A stretch of DNA of 8,015 nt from CAYJPK01 sp964372035 (lineage in GTDB: Bacteria > Desulfobacterota > Desulfovibrionia > Desulfovibrionales > Desulfovibrionaceae): the NCBI GenBank assembly GCA_964372035.1, contig CAYJPK010000089.1, positions 1-8,015 of the forward strand, in the 5' to 3' direction. Shown piece after piece: positions 5,767 to 8,015 of the stretch. A program made the position numbers and the translations under genes. The notes beneath the pieces were generated by a model. That model was not told where the DNA came from, made no database searches, and saw nothing but the letters and a program-made list of their open reading frames with translations. The number at the start of each line of letters is the position of its first letter. Position 1 is the first letter of the stretch.

Positions 5767-6405
5767 ATGAATATAGTAATAAGGCATGAAGAATTAAAGG
5801 ATTATAGAAAGGTAGAAGAAATAAATCGTGATGCCTTTTGGAATCTATATTTTCCAGGCTGCCATGAGCATTATGTGGTGCATAAAATGCGAGAACATCG
5901 TGATTTTATTAAGGAATTATCATTTGTAATTGAAGTTGATGGAGAAATTTGTGGTTCAATTTTCTATACTCATTCAAAAATAATATTAGAAAATGCTAAA
6001 GAATTTAAAACAATAAGCTTTGGTCCTGTGTGTATTATACCAAAATATCATCGTCAAGGGCTAGGCAAAAAGCTGATAAGCTACTCAATAAAACGAGCAA
6101 AAGAAAGGGGATATGCTGGTATTTTAACTTTAGGTTATCCCTATCATTATGAGCCATATGGATTTGTAGGAGCAAAAAAATATAATATTTCAATGCCTGA
6201 TGGAAAGTATTATAAGGGCTTATTAGCATTGCCTTTATTTGATGGAGCTTTTGAAGGAATAAGTGGATATGCACAGTTTTCAGATGTGTTTGAAGTGAGC
6301 CAAGAAGAAGTTGATATTTTTGATAAAGGCTTTGAATATAAAGAGAAATTGATACAAAAAAGTCAAGATGAGTTTGCAATTGCTTGCTCACAATTAGATG
6401 AATGA
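5767..6405 (+). CDS. GNAT-family N-acetyltransferase, YhbS-like
   Basis: A 212-residue cytoplasmic protein that should transfer an acetyl group from acetyl-CoA to an unknown amine. The GNAT fold is clear in the first 140 residues: an N-terminal IRHEELKDY start, a strand with FVIEVDGEICGSIFY (53-67), then the acetyl-CoA pyrophosphate-binding motif A, VCIIPKYHRQGLGKKLI (88-104, with R96-Q97-G98-L99-G100), and a strand/turn LGYPYHYEPYGF (122-133) typical of the YhbS-like group (COG3153 as I recall it). The last 70 residues are less conserved and could contribute to substrate choice. ATG-5767 has AAAGGA six bases upstream. It stands alone between a terminator and the promoter region of the next gene. 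The substrate cannot be told from the sequence, and the neighbours do not suggest one. Confidence 0.88.
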   Translation: MNIVIRHEELKDYRKVEEINRDAFWNLYFPGCHEHYVVHKMREHRDFIKELSFVIEVDGEICGSIFYTHSKIILENAKEFKTISFGPVCIIPKYHRQGLGKKLISYSIKRAKERGYAGILTLGYPYHYEPYGFVGAKKYNISMPDGKYYKGLLALPLFDGAFEGISGYAQFSDVFEVSQEEVDIFDKGFEYKEKLIQKSQDEFAIACSQLDE

Positions 6406-6422
6406 GCTAAGCTTTAAAGCTC
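6404..6422 (+). terminator. weak hairpin after the acetyltransferase
   Basis: GAGCT (6404-6408) pairs with AGCTC (6418-6422), overlapping the stop codon, and an alternative 12-base palindrome AGCTTTAAAGCT lies at 6410-6421. The T-rich stretch that follows is interrupted (6431-6445), so termination here would be inefficient at best. Confidence 0.3.
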
Positions 6423-6459
6423 CATGAAATATTTTGTAATTTTTATACAAAATGCTAAA

Positions 6460-6493
6460 CTGTCTTTTGAAAGACAGACAAGGATACTATAAG
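6460..6493 (+). promoter_or_regulatory. 18-base palindrome overlapping a candidate promoter of the sulfatase-like gene
   Basis: CTGTCTTT-TG-AAAGACAG (6460-6477) has eight-base perfect arms around two bases and no following T-run, so it looks more like an operator than a terminator. Its right half contains TTTGAA/TTGAAA, which can act as a -35 with TATAAG (6488-6493) 15-16 bases on. Transcription would start near 6500 and leave a leader of about 60 bases. The regulator is unknown. The site differs from the feoB operator. Confidence 0.45.
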
Positions 6494-6560
6494 TGATTTA
6501 TGCTTTACCCGTGAGTTAAATTTTTATTTTACATAATAACTTTTACGAATGAGGTAAAAC

Positions 6561-7946
6561 ATGAAAAATATTATTAGTATTTTTATTTTTAGTTTAATGT
6601 TGGGCAGTGCTTTTGTTGCTACTGCAAATACAAAAATTGATTTTAGTGCTAAAAGTGTGGCTACTCAAGCACTGCAAGAGCGTGCAGAAGTTCTTCAACC
6701 TGAAATTGTTAAGCTTGCAGATAATGTTTATACTGCTGTAAATTATTCTGCTTCAACAGTTAGCATGATAATTGGAAAGAGTGGTGTAATCTTGGTTGAC
6801 GCAGGTCAAGATACTGGGCATACAAGGGAAATTTTAGCACAGTTCAGAAAAATCACCGATAAAGACATAATTGCAATCATTTATACACATGGGCACCCAG
6901 ATCATATCATGGGCACTCCATCATTTTTAGAAAACGGAAATAATGACAATAAAAAAGTAGAAATTTGGGCAAGGCATAATTTTAACTCTGAAAGCAACAA
7001 GTTTGCTGGTCTTAAGGAAATTTTTGGTAAACGTGGAAGCAGACAAATGGGTATGTATCTTCCAAAGGATAAGCGCATAACCAATGGTGTTGCTAGAGTT
7101 TTTTACCCTAAAGAGGGTGCTTTTGAGTCAAAAACAAAGCCAATTATGCCAACTCATACCTTTTCAGAAGAAAAGATTGAACTAAAGTTTGATGATATTA
7201 GCCTAGAACTATATAATGCACCAGGCGAAACATCTGACCATTTAATGGTTTGGTATCCAGCGAAGAAAATTTTATTCACAGGTGATAATGCTTATCAATC
7301 CTTTCCAAATCTTTATGCTATTCGTGGCGCAGGATACCGTGATGTGACAGACTGGATAAACACCTTAGATAATGCTTTAAAGTTTGATGCAGATGCGCTT
7401 GCTTTAGGTCATACTTCACCAATTGTAGGTGCAAAAAACGCAAAAGAATTTTTAACAGATTATCGCAATGCAGTTAAGTATGTTTATGATAAAACAATTG
7501 AAGGCATGAATAAAGGTTTAACGCCAGATGAATTAGTTGAGTATGTAAACTTGCCTGAAGAGCTTGCAAATAAAGATTATTTAAAAGAATTTTATGGCAA
7601 TGTTGACTGGTCTGTGCGAGCAATTTTTGCTGGGCTCTTAGGTTGGTTTGACGGAAAAGCATATAAGCTTATGCCACTTTCGCCAGTTGAAGAAGCACAG
7701 CGCATGGCAAAAATGGCTGGCGGTAATGAAAAACTGCTTGAACAGGCAAAGAATGCCCTAAAAAATAATGATCCACAATGGGCTGCAAAATTAGCAGATT
7801 ATTGCTTAGCACTCGGCTTACCTGCACAAAAAATTATGTCTGAAGCATTAAGCATCTTAGGCGAGCATCAAATTACAGCAACAGGTAGAAATTATATTTT
7901 AACTCAAGCTCAAGAATATAAAAAAGCAAGTGAGCGAAAAGAATAA
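6561..7946 (+). CDS. exported MBL-fold alkyl sulfatase-like hydrolase
   Basis: A 461-residue protein with a Sec signal peptide (residues 1-22, cut after ATA at 20-22), so probably periplasmic. The metallo-beta-lactamase domain (about 45-290) has THGHPDH (109-115; ligands H110, H112, D114, H115), PGETSDH (221-227), GDNAYQSFPNLYAIRG (241-256) and GHTSP (283-287). The alkyl sulfatase dimerisation part follows (about 295-450), with LPEELANKDYLKEFYG (331-346) and WSVRAIFAGLLGWFDG (350-365). Family members such as SdsA1 of Pseudomonas hydrolyse alkyl sulfates with two zinc ions. This one lacks the C-terminal SCP2-like domain of the ~650-residue enzymes. E223 stands where most MBL enzymes have His, and D242 where SdsA1 has Glu. 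Sulfatase activity is therefore uncertain. The ATG has GAGGT five bases upstream, and the gene is probably transcribed from its own promoter near 6488. Confidence 0.88.
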   Translation: MKNIISIFIFSLMLGSAFVATANTKIDFSAKSVATQALQERAEVLQPEIVKLADNVYTAVNYSASTVSMIIGKSGVILVDAGQDTGHTREILAQFRKITDKDIIAIIYTHGHPDHIMGTPSFLENGNNDNKKVEIWARHNFNSESNKFAGLKEIFGKRGSRQMGMYLPKDKRITNGVARVFYPKEGAFESKTKPIMPTHTFSEEKIELKFDDISLELYNAPGETSDHLMVWYPAKKILFTGDNAYQSFPNLYAIRGAGYRDVTDWINTLDNALKFDADALALGHTSPIVGAKNAKEFLTDYRNAVKYVYDKTIEGMNKGLTPDELVEYVNLPEELANKDYLKEFYGNVDWSVRAIFAGLLGWFDGKAYKLMPLSPVEEAQRMAKMAGGNEKLLEQAKNALKNNDPQWAAKLADYCLALGLPAQKIMSEALSILGEHQITATGRNYILTQAQEYKKASERKE

Positions 7947-7961
7947 TTTGAATTTATAATG

Positions 7962-7980
7962 TAGTCGATGATGAAAAACA
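7962..7980. repeat. 19-base direct repeat, right copy
   Basis: TAGTCGATGATGAAAAACA matches the motif at 88-106 at 18 of 19 positions and begins 15 bases after the stop of the sulfatase-like gene. It overlaps the left end of a palindrome (7978-7991). By analogy with the left copy it may precede a gene lying right of the window. Confidence 0.5.
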
Positions 7981-7991
7981 TGTTAACATGT
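7978..7991. promoter_or_regulatory. 14-base perfect palindrome
   Basis: ACATGTTAACATGT is fully self-complementary and starts within the right copy of the 19-base repeat. On the plus strand no T-run follows. On the minus strand it is followed by T residues, so it could be an operator or a weak terminator for a gene converging from the right. Confidence 0.35.
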
Positions 7992-8015
7992 AGTAATAAA
8001 AAAAATTAATAGTTA

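Noticed and set aside
6035..6391. Antisense open frame in the acetyltransferase gene
   Set aside because: Its translation is low-complexity (Leu, His, Gln) and it lies opposite a conserved GNAT motif.

Overview
The window is AT-rich DNA (roughly one third G+C by eye) carrying seven protein genes in an ordinary bacterial chromosomal layout. There are no rRNA or tRNA genes, CRISPR arrays, transposases or phage genes. The organism is most likely a Gram-negative anaerobe. The last gene has a clear Sec signal peptide on an enzyme of a periplasmic type. FeoB is of the Firmicutes-like form and has a small Cys-rich partner, an arrangement common in anaerobes. The DtxR-type regulator resembles versions I associate with Desulfovibrio-like bacteria. 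I cannot assign a genus from sequence alone.

Left part (1-1100): a GC-rich patch and an AT hairpin precede a ZIP-family metal transporter (zupT, 181-990). This gene appears to start at a non-canonical ATT codon behind a strong Shine-Dalgarno sequence. It ends at a long hairpin that can serve as a terminator in both directions, because the next gene, a cytoplasmic tandem HD/HD-GYP phosphohydrolase (1103-2365, minus strand), converges on it.

Middle (2366-5657): a 412-base divergent intergenic region holds a near-consensus promoter (TTGACA, 17 bases, TATATT). A DtxR-type palindrome (TTAG-N6-CTAA) sits exactly at the expected transcription start. It drives feoB (ferrous iron uptake), a 56-residue FeoB-associated Cys-rich membrane protein, a strong terminator, and then a 175-residue DtxR/MntR-family regulator. 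Its ligand pattern includes a cysteine, as in iron-sensing DtxR. The simplest reading is an iron-uptake module that carries its own repressor and operator. No feoA is present in the window.

Right part (5658-8015): a GNAT acetyltransferase of the YhbS-like type, then an exported metallo-beta-lactamase-fold protein of the alkyl sulfatase family that lacks the usual C-terminal SCP2-like domain. Its promoter region contains an 18-base palindrome. A 19-base motif near the right end repeats, with one mismatch, a motif upstream of zupT.

Overall, metal handling (ZupT, FeoB, Cys-rich partner, DtxR) is the theme of the first 5.7 kb. The HD protein, acetyltransferase and sulfatase-like enzyme have no obvious mechanistic link to it. 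I see no clearly new multi-gene system. The best leads are the ATT start of zupT, the operator/regulator pairing at feoB, the end-flanking repeat, and the complementary degeneracy of the tandem HD protein.
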